From: Dactylosporangium sucinum
GTDB lineage: Bacteria; Actinomycetota; Actinomycetes; Mycobacteriales; Micromonosporaceae
Direction: 5' to 3'
DNA length: 64,000 bases
Assembly: GCF_014647515.1 (NCBI RefSeq)
Contig: NZ_BMPI01000017.1
Location: 62,001 to 126,000, forward strand
Shown: positions 17,275 to 26,040 of the stretch, one piece after another
How the letters are laid out: every line of letters starts with the position of its first letter
Position numbering within the stretch: position 1 is the first letter of the stretch
Notes under the pieces: model-generated
Told to the model about the DNA's origin: nothing
Database searches by the model: none
The model's input: the letters and a program-made list of their open reading frames with translations, nothing else
Translations under genes and position numbers: made by a program

Positions 17275-18810
17275 CTACTTCTTGGGCTTCCGCAACTGCT
17301 GGCCGGTCAGCGCGTCGGGGCCCTTGCCGGCCAGGCAGCGGAACGTCGTCGGGCCGGCCTGCTGCGCCTCCAGGGTCGGCAGGATCACGTCCGTCTTCCA
17401 GGCCGTGGCGTTGATGTCGACGAGGATGAGCACGCCGCGGCCGCACACCTCGCGCACCGGCGACTGCGACGTGCTGCTGACCCGGCTGCCCTTGTTGAGC
17501 TCGCCGAACGCGAACAGCTCCCAGGTGTGCTTGCCGGCGCAGGACACCGCGTTGTGGTCGGCGTCGTAGCACTCGACGGCGCTCGTGCACCGGGCCTCCG
17601 CCGGCGCGTCGAAGCCGCAGTCGATCGCCGGCAGGGCCGCCGTCGCGGTCGCCGTCGGGCCGGTCGTCGGGCCGTCCGTGGGCGTCCCGCCGTGCAGCCC
17701 GTAGGCGATGCCGACGCTGACCAGCGCGGCGACGACCAGGACGGCGCCGGTCACGAGCAGGGCGATGCCGCGCCGGTTGACCGGCGGCGTCGGCCGCACG
17801 GGCGGCACGAACGGGTCGGCCGGCGGCGCCAACGGCCCGTGTGGCACCGTCTGCTCCGGGTCGCCCCCGGACATGAACGGCGACGCGAGCAGGCGGTTCG
17901 GAGTCGGGGGAGTGTGCGCCGGGTCCACCGGGGGCGGCGTGTAGACCGGTTCGACCGGGGGCGAGCCCAGCGGTGGCACGATGACCTGCGGCACCGGGTC
18001 GAGGCGCACGGCGATGAGCCGGTCGCGCAGCTCGATCGCGCTCGGCCGGGCCGACTCGTCGTTGGACATGCCGGCCCGCAGGATCTCCATCAGCTCGGCC
18101 GGGCAGCCGGGCAGGTCGGGGATGTGCTCGTGGAACATGTCGACCAGCGACATCAGGCTCGGCATCTGGTCCTCGCGCCAGCGCGGCGGCTTGCCCCGCA
18201 TCAGCGCGTAGAGCGTCGCGCACAGTGCGTAGACGTCGGCGGCCGGCGCGGGCGGTGCGTGCCGGAACGTCTCCGGCGGCGCATAGGCCGGGGTGAGGAC
18301 GTCGAGCGTGATCGACACGTCGCGCCACTCGGCCAGGATGGCCAGGCCGAAGTCGGCCAGCGCCGGCTCGCCGAAGCGGCTGAACAGGATGTTGGCCGGC
18401 TTCACGTCGCGGTGCAGCACGCCGAGCGAGTGGGCGTCGGCGAGCGCATCGGCGATCTTGAACCCGACCTCCCGGACCTCGGCCGCCGACAGCGGGGCGC
18501 TGCGCATGCGCTCGGCATACGAGCCGTCACACAGCTCCATGATCAGGTACGGGTGGCCGTCGGTGGTCACACCCGCGTCGAAGAGGTCGACGACGTGCGG
18601 GTGGCTCGACATCCGGCCGGCGGCCCGGGCCTCGCGCAGGAACCGCCGGCGGTCGCGCTCGGTCTCCAGCGTGCGGTTCTCCACCTTCACGGCGACGTCG
18701 CGGCCGACGGACTCCTGCACGGCCCGGTAGACCGTGGCGTAGCCGCCGCGGGCCAGCACGGCGAACCCGGTGAGGCCGGGGACCGTGGGGATAGGGGCCG
18801 ATGCGGTCAC
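17275..18810 (-). CDS. Membrane-bound Ser/Thr protein kinase
   Basis: A 511-residue receptor-like kinase. The kinase domain (residues 8-270) has LARGGYATVYRA, the VAVK lysine, HRDVKPANIL and ADFGLA, so it should be active. A Pro-rich linker (about 270-355) leads to one membrane segment (GIALLVTGAVLVVAALVSVG). About 130 extracellular residues with several cysteines follow, perhaps a sensor. No PASTA repeats are present. GTG 18810 is chosen because TACCGT (18818-18823) lies seven bases upstream; ATG 18840 would add ten unrelated residues. It follows the adenylate cyclase gene on the same strand. Confidence 0.9.
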   Translation of the reverse strand: MTASAPIPTVPGLTGFAVLARGGYATVYRAVQESVGRDVAVKVENRTLETERDRRRFLREARAAGRMSSHPHVVDLFDAGVTTDGHPYLIMELCDGSYAERMRSAPLSAAEVREVGFKIADALADAHSLGVLHRDVKPANILFSRFGEPALADFGLAILAEWRDVSITLDVLTPAYAPPETFRHAPPAPAADVYALCATLYALMRGKPPRWREDQMPSLMSLVDMFHEHIPDLPGCPAELMEILRAGMSNDESARPSAIELRDRLIAVRLDPVPQVIVPPLGSPPVEPVYTPPPVDPAHTPPTPNRLLASPFMSGGDPEQTVPHGPLAPPADPFVPPVRPTPPVNRRGIALLVTGAVLVVAALVSVGIAYGLHGGTPTDGPTTGPTATATAALPAIDCGFDAPAEARCTSAVECYDADHNAVSCAGKHTWELFAFGELNKGSRVSSTSQSPVREVCGRGVLILVDINATAWKTDVILPTLEAQQAGPTTFRCLAGKGPDALTGQQLRKPKK

Positions 18811-18846
18811 GGCAAGAACGGTACGACAGCCGCCCGGCATTCGCCG

Positions 18847-21800
18847 TCACGCATCGGCCACAGCCGGGGCACACTGTCCGTTCGCGTCGAGCGCCTCCGC
18901 CAGTACCGTCTCCGCGTAGATCCGGCTGCGCACGTCCTCACCAGCCAGGGTCTGCGCCTGGCGGGCCCAGTCGAGGGCCTCGGCGTTGCGCCCGGCGGCC
19001 AGCAGCGCGCCGGCGTAGGCGGCCACGGCGTGTCGCCGGGAGAAGATCACCGACGGGGCCGGGCGCTCGGCGGCGACGCACCCGAGCACGTCCAGGGCCG
19101 CCTCGACGTCGCCCTGGGCCAGCCGGGCCAGCCCGAAGAGCACCTTCGGCCCGACCTTGGCCGCGTCGAGCACGTCGTGGGTCTCGACGACGTTGAGCAC
19201 GGCCCGCGCGTCGGCCTCGGCCGCCGCCGCGTCGCCCCGGTCGAGGCTGACGAATCCGCGCAGCGTCCGGGACATGCCGATGAGCAGCGGGTGGCCGGTC
19301 TTCTCGCCGTACTCGGTGGCGTCGGAGAGCAGGTCGTAGGCGTGCGCCGGCTCGTCGAGGCCGCGGGCGACCACGCCCCGCACGACGAGCGCGAGGCCGC
19401 GGCCCCAGTCGTCGCCGGCGGCGGCGAACTCGCGGTATGCCCGGCGGGCCTCGCGGTCGGCCTCGGCCAGGTCGCCGCTCTCGGCCGCGGCGAACGCCTC
19501 GACGGCGCGCAGCGTGCCGACCGCCCACGCGTCGCCGACCCGCTCGCCGAACGGCAGGAACGCCTTGGCCAGCCGCCGCGCCTCGCCGAGCCGGCCGGCG
19601 AGCAGCCGCACGAACGCCGTGGTGCCGCGCAGCCAGGCCCGCCCGACGGGGTCGCCGAGCTCGGCGAAGCGGCGCGCGGCCCGCCCGAGGGCGGCGTCGG
19701 CGCCGGCGAAGTCGCCGCGGGTGGTGCTCACCCAGGCGAGGTGCTGCAGCGACCAGGCCTGGGCCCGCCGGTCGCCGGACATGACCGCGACCTGGAACGA
19801 CTCGGCGAACCGGCCGCCCGCCTCGGCGAGCCGCCCCTCCAGGAAGTCGGCCATGCCGAGCCGGCGCATCGCGTCGCCGCGCTCGTAGGTCAGGCCGGCC
19901 GCCGTCGCCGCCTCCAGGGCCTCGGTCAACGTCTGGTAGCTGCGCCGGTGGTCGCCGGCCGCCCGGTAGGCCCGGCCGGCGACGAGGAGCGCGCCGACGC
20001 GCACCGCGGCGTCGTCGCCCGCGTTGGCGGACACCTTCTCCGCGTGGGCGAGGGCTTCAGCGGTACGGCCGAGCTGCAGCAAGGCGCGTGCGTGCACGAG
20101 CCGGTCGGCGGCCGGCAGCGCACCGCCGCTCAGCGCCGCGGCCCGGTCGGCGGCCTGTGCGGCCTGGGCCGGCTCCCCGGTCGCCAGCGCGGCGCGGGCG
20201 GCCCGGCCGAGCGCCTGCACGCCGAGCGGCGCGGCCGAGCGGGCCAGCGAGTCGGGCCGCAGGCCGACCACGTCGGCGAGCCGGCCGGCGCTCTCGGCGT
20301 GCTCGGCGATGAACGCGTCGGCCGCGCCGAGGGTCATGTTGAGGCCGGGCACGTTGCCGGTGCCGCCTGAGGCGAGGTAGGCCGAGACGGCGGCGGCCGC
20401 CCACCGGGACAGCGCGGCGTGCCGCTCGGCGAGGTCGGCCTTGCCGATCCCGGCGTATGCGGCCTCGCGCAGCAGCGGGGTCGCGAACGCGAACCCGCCT
20501 CGGCCGCGGCGCAGCATGCGGCGCTGCAGCAGCTCCTCGACGGCCCGCTCCAGCTCGACCGCGGCGACGACCGCCGGCCGGGCCGGCTGGCCGGGCGGGT
20601 TGAACCGCAGCGCCTCCAGCGCGCGGGCCGGCACCGTGTCGCCGATGACGGCCGCGTCGCGCAGCACGGCGCGGGTGTCGACGGGCAGCGCGTCGATGCG
20701 CGCCGCCAGGACGGCGGCCAGGTCGCGGGAGAGCAGCCGGCCGCCGAGCGAGCCGGGCGTGAGCCGCCAGCCGGGCGGGTCGGCGCCGGCGACGGTGGTC
20801 AGGGCGCCCCGCTCCTGCAGCAGGGTGACCAGCTCGGCCAGGTAGAACGGGTTGCCCTGGGCGGTGGCGAGCAGCCGGTCCTCGTCGGGCGCGGCGAGGC
20901 GCCCGCCGCCGAGGTAGGCGGTGAGCAGGCGGGCCGCGTCGGCGCCGCGCAACGGCGGGATCGGCACCACCTCGGCGTCGGAGATGTGCGTGAGCACGCC
21001 GGCCGAGCGGACCAGCTCCGGGCGGCCGAGCAACACGATGAGCACCGGGCCGGTGAGCTCCTCGATCGTCGCGCCGAGCCCGTCCAGGGTCTCCGGGGTG
21101 GCGTCGTGCAGGTCGTCGACGATGACCACGAGCGGCGTCTCGGCCGCGAGGCCGGACAGCAGCTCGGCGACCGCGTTGGGGATGGCGTTGAGGTCGAGCT
21201 CGTCCGGCTTGCCGCCGGGCGCGACCCAGCCGGTGTCGCCGACCGTCTCCGTGTAGCCGATCAGGCTGAGCAGCAGGTCGCTGGCGAACCGGGGCGGCTC
21301 GGGCCGGCCGCGGGCGGCCCGGGCGAGCCGCTGGGCCATCCGGCGCAGGCGCTCCTCGACGGCCTCGCGGGTCAGCGCGACGTCGGCGGGCAGGCCGATC
21401 GCGCCGCGGACCAGGTCGGCCAGCGGGGCCAGCCGGCGTCGCTCGCCGAACGCGGCGCAGTGCACCGACAGCACGCGGGCGCCGCCGCCGGGGGCGAAGC
21501 CGGCGCTCGGGGTGTAGCCGGCGCCGCCGAGGTACCCGGCCGCGAACCGCTCGATCTCGCCGGCCAGCCGGCTCTTGCCGAGCCCGGCCTCGCCGGTGAA
21601 GACCAGCACGCGCGGCTCCTGCCGGTCGGCGATCTCGGCCAGCCGGCCGGAGACGCGGGCCAGCTCGGCGTCGCGCCCGACGAACGGCGCCTCGTCGCCC
21701 AGGCCCGACCGGGTGCCGGGGGCGTCGAGCAGGCCGAGCAGCTCGAACGCGTCGACCGGCTCCCGCTTGCCCTTGAGTCGCAGCGGCCGCAGCGCCCGCC

Positions 21801-22371
21801 AGGAGGCGAGCCGGCGGGTGGACGAGGCGGTCCGGTCGCCCGCGTAGACGGCGCCGATCGCGGCGGCGTCGGCCAGCCGGGCCGCGGTGTTCACCGTGTC
21901 GCCGATGACCGTGTACTCGATCCCGGCCTGCACCCCGGCGACGACCGTGCCGGTGTTCAGCCCGATGCGCAGGCCGAGCGGGGCGCCGCCGCCGCGCTCG
22001 TCGTCGAGCACCCGGCGCACGGCGCGCTGCATCGACAGGGCGGCCCGCACCGCACGCTCGGCGTCGTCCTCGTGGGCGACGGGCGCGCCGAAGACGGCCA
22101 TGATGCCGTCACCGGTGAGCTTGTCGACGTGCCCGCCGAAGGTCTTGACCGCGCCGGCCAGCGCGGCCAGCACCCGGTCGGTGACGGCGCCGACCCGTTC
22201 CGGGTCGAGGTCCTCGGACCAGGCGGTGAAGTCGGAGAGGTCGCCGAAGAGCACGGTGACGATCCGCCGCTCGGCGGCCGGCAGGGTGGCCGCGGCCGCG
22301 AGCGCGGAGCCGCAATGGTGGCAGAACCGCGCGCCGGGAACGGCCACGGTCCCGCACACCGAACACGTCAC
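18847..22371 (-). CDS. Zinc-ribbon adenylate/guanylate cyclase with AAA ATPase and TPR-like domain
   Basis: A 1174-residue signalling protein. Residues 1-25 form a zinc ribbon (two CxxC pairs, CSVC and CHHC). Residues 40-215 are a class III cyclase domain with metal Asp in GDLSDF, the substrate Lys/Asp in DKLTGDG and the transition-state Asn/Arg in GDTVNTAARL, so it looks active. From about 250 an AAA module carries the P-loop FTGEAGLGKSRL and a Walker B VVIVDDLHD. The C-terminal half is helical TPR-like repeats. GTG 22371 is chosen because it begins the zinc ribbon and has GGAGG seven bases upstream. Whether it makes cAMP or cGMP is unknown, and the partner of its TPR part is unknown. Confidence 0.9.
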   Translation of the reverse strand: MTCSVCGTVAVPGARFCHHCGSALAAAATLPAAERRIVTVLFGDLSDFTAWSEDLDPERVGAVTDRVLAALAGAVKTFGGHVDKLTGDGIMAVFGAPVAHEDDAERAVRAALSMQRAVRRVLDDERGGGAPLGLRIGLNTGTVVAGVQAGIEYTVIGDTVNTAARLADAAAIGAVYAGDRTASSTRRLASWRALRPLRLKGKREPVDAFELLGLLDAPGTRSGLGDEAPFVGRDAELARVSGRLAEIADRQEPRVLVFTGEAGLGKSRLAGEIERFAAGYLGGAGYTPSAGFAPGGGARVLSVHCAAFGERRRLAPLADLVRGAIGLPADVALTREAVEERLRRMAQRLARAARGRPEPPRFASDLLLSLIGYTETVGDTGWVAPGGKPDELDLNAIPNAVAELLSGLAAETPLVVIVDDLHDATPETLDGLGATIEELTGPVLIVLLGRPELVRSAGVLTHISDAEVVPIPPLRGADAARLLTAYLGGGRLAAPDEDRLLATAQGNPFYLAELVTLLQERGALTTVAGADPPGWRLTPGSLGGRLLSRDLAAVLAARIDALPVDTRAVLRDAAVIGDTVPARALEALRFNPPGQPARPAVVAAVELERAVEELLQRRMLRRGRGGFAFATPLLREAAYAGIGKADLAERHAALSRWAAAAVSAYLASGGTGNVPGLNMTLGAADAFIAEHAESAGRLADVVGLRPDSLARSAAPLGVQALGRAARAALATGEPAQAAQAADRAAALSGGALPAADRLVHARALLQLGRTAEALAHAEKVSANAGDDAAVRVGALLVAGRAYRAAGDHRRSYQTLTEALEAATAAGLTYERGDAMRRLGMADFLEGRLAEAGGRFAESFQVAVMSGDRRAQAWSLQHLAWVSTTRGDFAGADAALGRAARRFAELGDPVGRAWLRGTTAFVRLLAGRLGEARRLAKAFLPFGERVGDAWAVGTLRAVEAFAAAESGDLAEADREARRAYREFAAAGDDWGRGLALVVRGVVARGLDEPAHAYDLLSDATEYGEKTGHPLLIGMSRTLRGFVSLDRGDAAAAEADARAVLNVVETHDVLDAAKVGPKVLFGLARLAQGDVEAALDVLGCVAAERPAPSVIFSRRHAVAAYAGALLAAGRNAEALDWARQAQTLAGEDVRSRIYAETVLAEALDANGQCAPAVADA

Positions 22372-22466
22372 GCCGCCACCTCCGCTTCGCTCCGGCGCCG
22401 TCGTGACCTCGCCGAACTGAGCCTCTGGTGGCCGGCCCCTCCGCTTCGCTCCGGACCGCCCACGTC

Positions 22467-23246
22467 CTACCCCAACTCGCTCGGGGTGGGATGTGATTCC
22501 CGCCTCAGAAAGTCCAGCTGTGCGCGCACGGACGACTCGGCCGCCGGCCACAGGACCCGGTCGACGTCGGCGTAGACCATCGCCACGACCTCCGGCGCGT
22601 CGGTGGCGCCGGCCGCGACGGCGGCGCGGACCTGCTCGAGCCGGGCCTCGCGATGCTGGTGGTAGTAGCGGGCGGCGACCGCGGTGTCGGTGAGCGCCGG
22701 CCCGTGCCCGGGCAGCGCCGGGCGGCCGTCGAGCCCCGCGAGGGTCCCCAGGCTGCTCAGGTAGTCGCCGAGGTCGCCGTCGGGCCAGGCCACGACGGTC
22801 GTCCCGCGGCCGAGGATGGTGTCGCCGGTGAGGACCAGCTCCTCGCCCCGGTAGCTCGCCACGAAGCAGACCGAGTCGCTGGTGTGCCCCGGCGTGGCCA
22901 GCGACGTCACCGTCAGCCCGTCGACCTCGAAGTCCGCGCGCACGGGCGGGTGGTGGATCGGCGCGCCGGTGAGCTCGGCGAGGCGCTCGACACCCTCCGT
23001 ATGGTCGATGTGGCCGTGGGTGAGCAGGATGGCGGCCACCGGCGCGTGCTCGGCGACGGCCCGCAGGTGGCCCTCGTCGAGCGGGCCTGGGTCGACCACC
23101 ACGCAACTCTTCCCGGGCGCGCGGAGGAGCCAGGTGTTGGTGCCGTCGAGCGTCATCGGACCCGGGTTGGGGGCGCGGACGAGCGTCACCCAGCCGGGCA
23201 ACGCGTCGAGCACCTGGGCGGTGGGGGCGGTGACGTGGCTTACCAC
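22467..23246 (-). CDS. MBL-fold metallo-hydrolase (Rv3677c-like)
   Basis: A 259-residue metallo-beta-lactamase-fold enzyme with THGHIDHTEG, TPGHTSDS, TGDTILGRG and GHGP zinc-site motifs. It resembles LACTB2, some of whose members are RNases, and M. tuberculosis Rv3677c. The C-terminal helical domain is intact. GTG 23246 lies six bases after TACGAT (23253-23258), giving a leaderless transcript although RidA and DUF4177 lie just upstream on the same strand. Confidence 0.9.
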   Translation of the reverse strand: MVSHVTAPTAQVLDALPGWVTLVRAPNPGPMTLDGTNTWLLRAPGKSCVVVDPGPLDEGHLRAVAEHAPVAAILLTHGHIDHTEGVERLAELTGAPIHHPPVRADFEVDGLTVTSLATPGHTSDSVCFVASYRGEELVLTGDTILGRGTTVVAWPDGDLGDYLSSLGTLAGLDGRPALPGHGPALTDTAVAARYYHQHREARLEQVRAAVAAGATDAPEVVAMVYADVDRVLWPAAESSVRAQLDFLRRESHPTPSELG

Positions 23247-23333
23247 GATGCGATCGTACGGCGGGCCGGTTCCCCCGACACGTCACCCGACCGGCCATGG
23301 GACGGCTCCGCACAGCCGGTCGGACGACAGCGC

Positions 23334-23792
23334 TCAGGCGATCTCGAAGATGGCCTCGACCTCGACCGGCGCATTGAGTGGGAGCGCGGCGACGCCGACG
23401 GCGCTGCGCGCGTGCTTGCCGGCCTCGCCGAACACCTCGCCGAAGAGCTCGCTGGCGCCGTTGACGACGCCCGGCTGGCCGGTGAAGCCCGGCGCCGAGG
23501 CGACGAACCCGACGATCTTCACGACCCGCACGACCCGGCCCAGCCCGACCAGCCCCTCGACGGCGGCGAGCGCGTTGATGCCGCACTGGCGGGCCGCCTC
23601 CTTGGCCTGCTCGGCGGTGACGTCGGCGCCCACCAGGCCCTCGGCGAGCAGCTTGCCGTCGGCCAGCGGGACCTGGCCGGAGACGTAGACGTAGTTGCCC
23701 GTCTGTACGGCCGGCACGTAGGCGGCGACCGGCGGCACGACCGGCGGGATCTGCAGCCCGAGCTCGGCGAGGCGGGCGTGGACGTCGGCCAT
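23334..23792 (-). CDS. RidA family protein (Rv3678c-like)
   Basis: A 152-residue YjgF/YER057c/UK114 (RidA) protein with YVYVSGQVPLADGK and the conserved C-terminal EVEAIFEIA. Classical RidA enzymes hydrolyse reactive enamine/imine intermediates. This is a longer actinobacterial subgroup, so activity should not be assumed. ATG 23792 follows the DUF4177 stop by one base, so the two are translationally coupled. Confidence 0.9.
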   Translation of the reverse strand: MADVHARLAELGLQIPPVVPPVAAYVPAVQTGNYVYVSGQVPLADGKLLAEGLVGADVTAEQAKEAARQCGINALAAVEGLVGLGRVVRVVKIVGFVASAPGFTGQPGVVNGASELFGEVFGEAGKHARSAVGVAALPLNAPVEVEAIFEIA

Positions 23793-23793
23793 G

Positions 23794-23952
23794 TCAGCCC
23801 GCCTTCGGCCGCTTGAAATACGCGACGAGGTTCTCCGGGTTGGGGCCGGGGACGATCGCCACGAGCTCCCAGCCCTCCTCGCCGAAGTTGTCGAGGATCA
23901 TCTTGGTGTTGTGCACCAGCAGCGGCGCGGTCAGGTACTCCCATTTCTGCAT
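23794..23952 (-). CDS. Small DUF4177 family protein
   Basis: A 52-residue protein (MQKWEYLTAPLL, then NFGEEGWELVAIVPGP) of the DUF4177 family, function unknown. It matches the small gene between Rv3678c and Rv3679 in M. tuberculosis. ATG 23952 lies six bases after TACTGT (23959-23964). It is first in an apparent operon with RidA (one-base gap). Confidence 0.88.
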   Translation of the reverse strand: MQKWEYLTAPLLVHNTKMILDNFGEEGWELVAIVPGPNPENLVAYFKRPKAG

Positions 23953-24077
23953 GTGGCGACAGTATCGGTGGGCACAGCCTGATATCGGTGTACCCCGCGA
24001 TGTGCTTTGTGCCGCTACTGTGATGGCCGCCGCCGCACACTGCCGGGGCATAGAGGTGTCGCACAGAGGTGGGAGAG

Positions 24078-24947
24078 ATGACGCAACCGCCGCAGTACCC
24101 GGGTCAACCGGAGTACCCAGGCCAGCCGGGCGACCCTTACGCCATGCCCGGCCAGCCGCCGCAGGCCCCGCCGCCGGGGCAGGGTTGGCCGCCGTCCCCG
24201 CCGGTGCACGACCCCTACGCGGCGCCGCCCACGTCCGCCCCGCCGACCTCCGGCCAGCCGTACTACCCACCGGCGCCGCAGCCCTACCAGGACCCCGCGC
24301 AGCAGTATGCGGCGCCGACCGGCCAGTTCCCCGGCGGGCCGCCGCCGACCGGCCACTTCGGGCCCCCGACCAGCCAGTTCCCGCCGCCGCCCACCGGCCA
24401 GTTCCCCACCGGGCCGATGCAGGGCGGGATGGCGCCCCCGTTCTCCGGGCCGCCGGCGCCGACGTCGGGCTTCCCGGGGTACCAGCCGATGCCCCCGCCG
24501 AAGAAGAACCGCGGCCTGACGATCACCCTCATCGTGCTCGCCGCGGTCCTGGTGCTCTGCGGCGGCGGTGGCGCGGCGGCCTACTTCGTCGTCAAGGGCA
24601 ACTCCGGCAAGGGCCAGACCAGCGCGGTCGAGGCGGTCAACGGGTTCCTCAAGGCCGTCTACAAGGACAAGAACACGGACGAGGCGCTCAAGTTCGTGTG
24701 CGCGTCGGCGCGCAACAAGGAGAAGCTGGCCCAGCGGGTCGACGACATCCGCAAGTACGACGCGGGCCTCAGCAGCCCCGAGTACACCTGGCCGACGCCG
24801 ACCGTCGACAAGCAGGAGGGCTCCACCGCCACGCTCACGGTGCCGGTGAAGGTTGCCACGAGTGACGAGAAGGTCGCAGAAACGAAGTACAAGTTCCTCG
24901 CCACGAACGACAATGGTTGGTTCGTGTGCGAGATCACTGCCGCCTGA
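24078..24947 (+). CDS. Single-pass membrane protein with Pro/Gly-rich cytoplasmic arm
   Basis: About 289 residues. The first 140 are disordered and rich in Pro, Gly, Gln and Tyr (PGQPEYPGQPGDPYAMPG, PPTGQFP repeats). A basic stop (PKKNRG) and one membrane helix (LTITLIVLAAVLVLCGGGG) follow. About 115 extracellular residues resemble DUF4878/lumazine-binding-like domains (SAVEAVNGFLKAVYKDKN, a Cys pair). Start ATG 24078 with GGTGGGAG upstream. It is divergent from DUF4177 and 70 bases before the ArsA pair. Function unknown. Confidence 0.8.
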   Translation: MTQPPQYPGQPEYPGQPGDPYAMPGQPPQAPPPGQGWPPSPPVHDPYAAPPTSAPPTSGQPYYPPAPQPYQDPAQQYAAPTGQFPGGPPPTGHFGPPTSQFPPPPTGQFPTGPMQGGMAPPFSGPPAPTSGFPGYQPMPPPKKNRGLTITLIVLAAVLVLCGGGGAAAYFVVKGNSGKGQTSAVEAVNGFLKAVYKDKNTDEALKFVCASARNKEKLAQRVDDIRKYDAGLSSPEYTWPTPTVDKQEGSTATLTVPVKVATSDEKVAETKYKFLATNDNGWFVCEITAA

Positions 24948-25017
24948 TTTCTTGGGCTGCGGCCTTCGGCTCTTGGCCTTACGTGATCCCCGGCGAGGAC
25001 CAGGTAGCGTCGAAGGC

Positions 25018-26040
25018 GTGACGGCACGCGAGTCTTCGGACGGGCGGGGCAGCTACGGCTGGCCTGCCCGTCTGCATGTGGTCACCGGCAAGGGTGGGAC
25101 CGGCAAGACGACGGTCGCCGCGGCGCTGGCCCTGGCGCTCGCGCGGGACGGCCGGCGCACGCTGCTCATCGAGGTCGAGGCGCGGCAGGGCATCGCTCAG
25201 CTGTTCGAACGCGACCCGCTGCCCTACCGGGAGACCCGGATCGCCACCGCCCAGGGCGGCGGGGAGCTGCGGGCGCTGGCGGTCGACGTCGAGGAGGCGC
25301 TCCTGGAGTACCTCGAGATGTTCTACCGGCTGGGCGTCGCCGGGCGGGCGCTGCGCAAGGTCGGCGCCGTCGACTTCGCCACCACGATCGCGCCCGGCCT
25401 GCGTGACGTGCTGCTCACCGGCAAGATCAAGGAGGCGGTGACGCGCACCGTCGACGGCCGGCGGGTCTACGACGCCGTCGTGCTCGACGCGCCGCCGACC
25501 GGGCGGATCGGCCGGTTCCTCAACGTGACGGCCGAGACCGCGCGGCTGGCCAAGGTCGGGCCGATCAAGACGCAGAGCGAGGGCGTGGCGGCGATCCTGC
25601 GCTCGCCGATGACCGCGGTGCACGTGGTCACCCTGCTGGAGGAGATGCCCGTCCAGGAGACCGCCGACGCGATCGAGGAGCTGACCCGGCTGGGGATTCC
25701 CATCGGTACCGTCATCGTGAACGCCACCCGGCCACCCATGCTGGCGGGGGCCAAGGTCACCCAGGCCGACCTGCGCAAAGGGCTGACCGCCGCCGGCCTC
25801 GCGCCCGACAAGGAGACGCTGGCGGGCCTGGTCGGCGAGGCGAAGGCCTACCAGACCCGGGTCGCCGCCGAGGCCTCGCTGCGCGCCGACCTGCAGGGTC
25901 TTGGCCGGCCGGTGGTCGAGCTGCCGATCGTTCCGGAGGGCGTCACGGCCGCGTCGCTGGAGTCACTCGGTGATCTGCTGCTCACGTCTGCTGACGCGGG
26001 TACGGAGCGGATACGCTCGCTAGGTGCGAGTGAACGCTGA
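25018..26040 (+). CDS. ArsA/Get3-like ATPase, subunit 1 (Rv3679-like)
   Basis: A 340-residue P-loop ATPase. The deviant Walker A with signature lysine is GKGGTGKTT (residues 24-32); VLDAPPTGRIGRFL is the switch/Walker B region. It matches M. tuberculosis Rv3679, which with Rv3680 forms a Get3-like complex linked to redox and glycerol stress survival. GTG 25018 lies seven bases after TAGCGT (25005-25010). It overlaps the second ATPase gene by 17 bases, so both are made together. Confidence 0.92.
   Translation: MTARESSDGRGSYGWPARLHVVTGKGGTGKTTVAAALALALARDGRRTLLIEVEARQGIAQLFERDPLPYRETRIATAQGGGELRALAVDVEEALLEYLEMFYRLGVAGRALRKVGAVDFATTIAPGLRDVLLTGKIKEAVTRTVDGRRVYDAVVLDAPPTGRIGRFLNVTAETARLAKVGPIKTQSEGVAAILRSPMTAVHVVTLLEEMPVQETADAIEELTRLGIPIGTVIVNATRPPMLAGAKVTQADLRKGLTAAGLAPDKETLAGLVGEAKAYQTRVAAEASLRADLQGLGRPVVELPIVPEGVTAASLESLGDLLLTSADAGTERIRSLGASER

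Noticed and set aside
18847..23586. One giant protein spanning the cyclase, the MBL gene and RidA
   Set aside because: Upstream of GTG 22371 the frame runs out of phase through the MBL hydrolase gene; the zinc ribbon and GGAGG fix the start.
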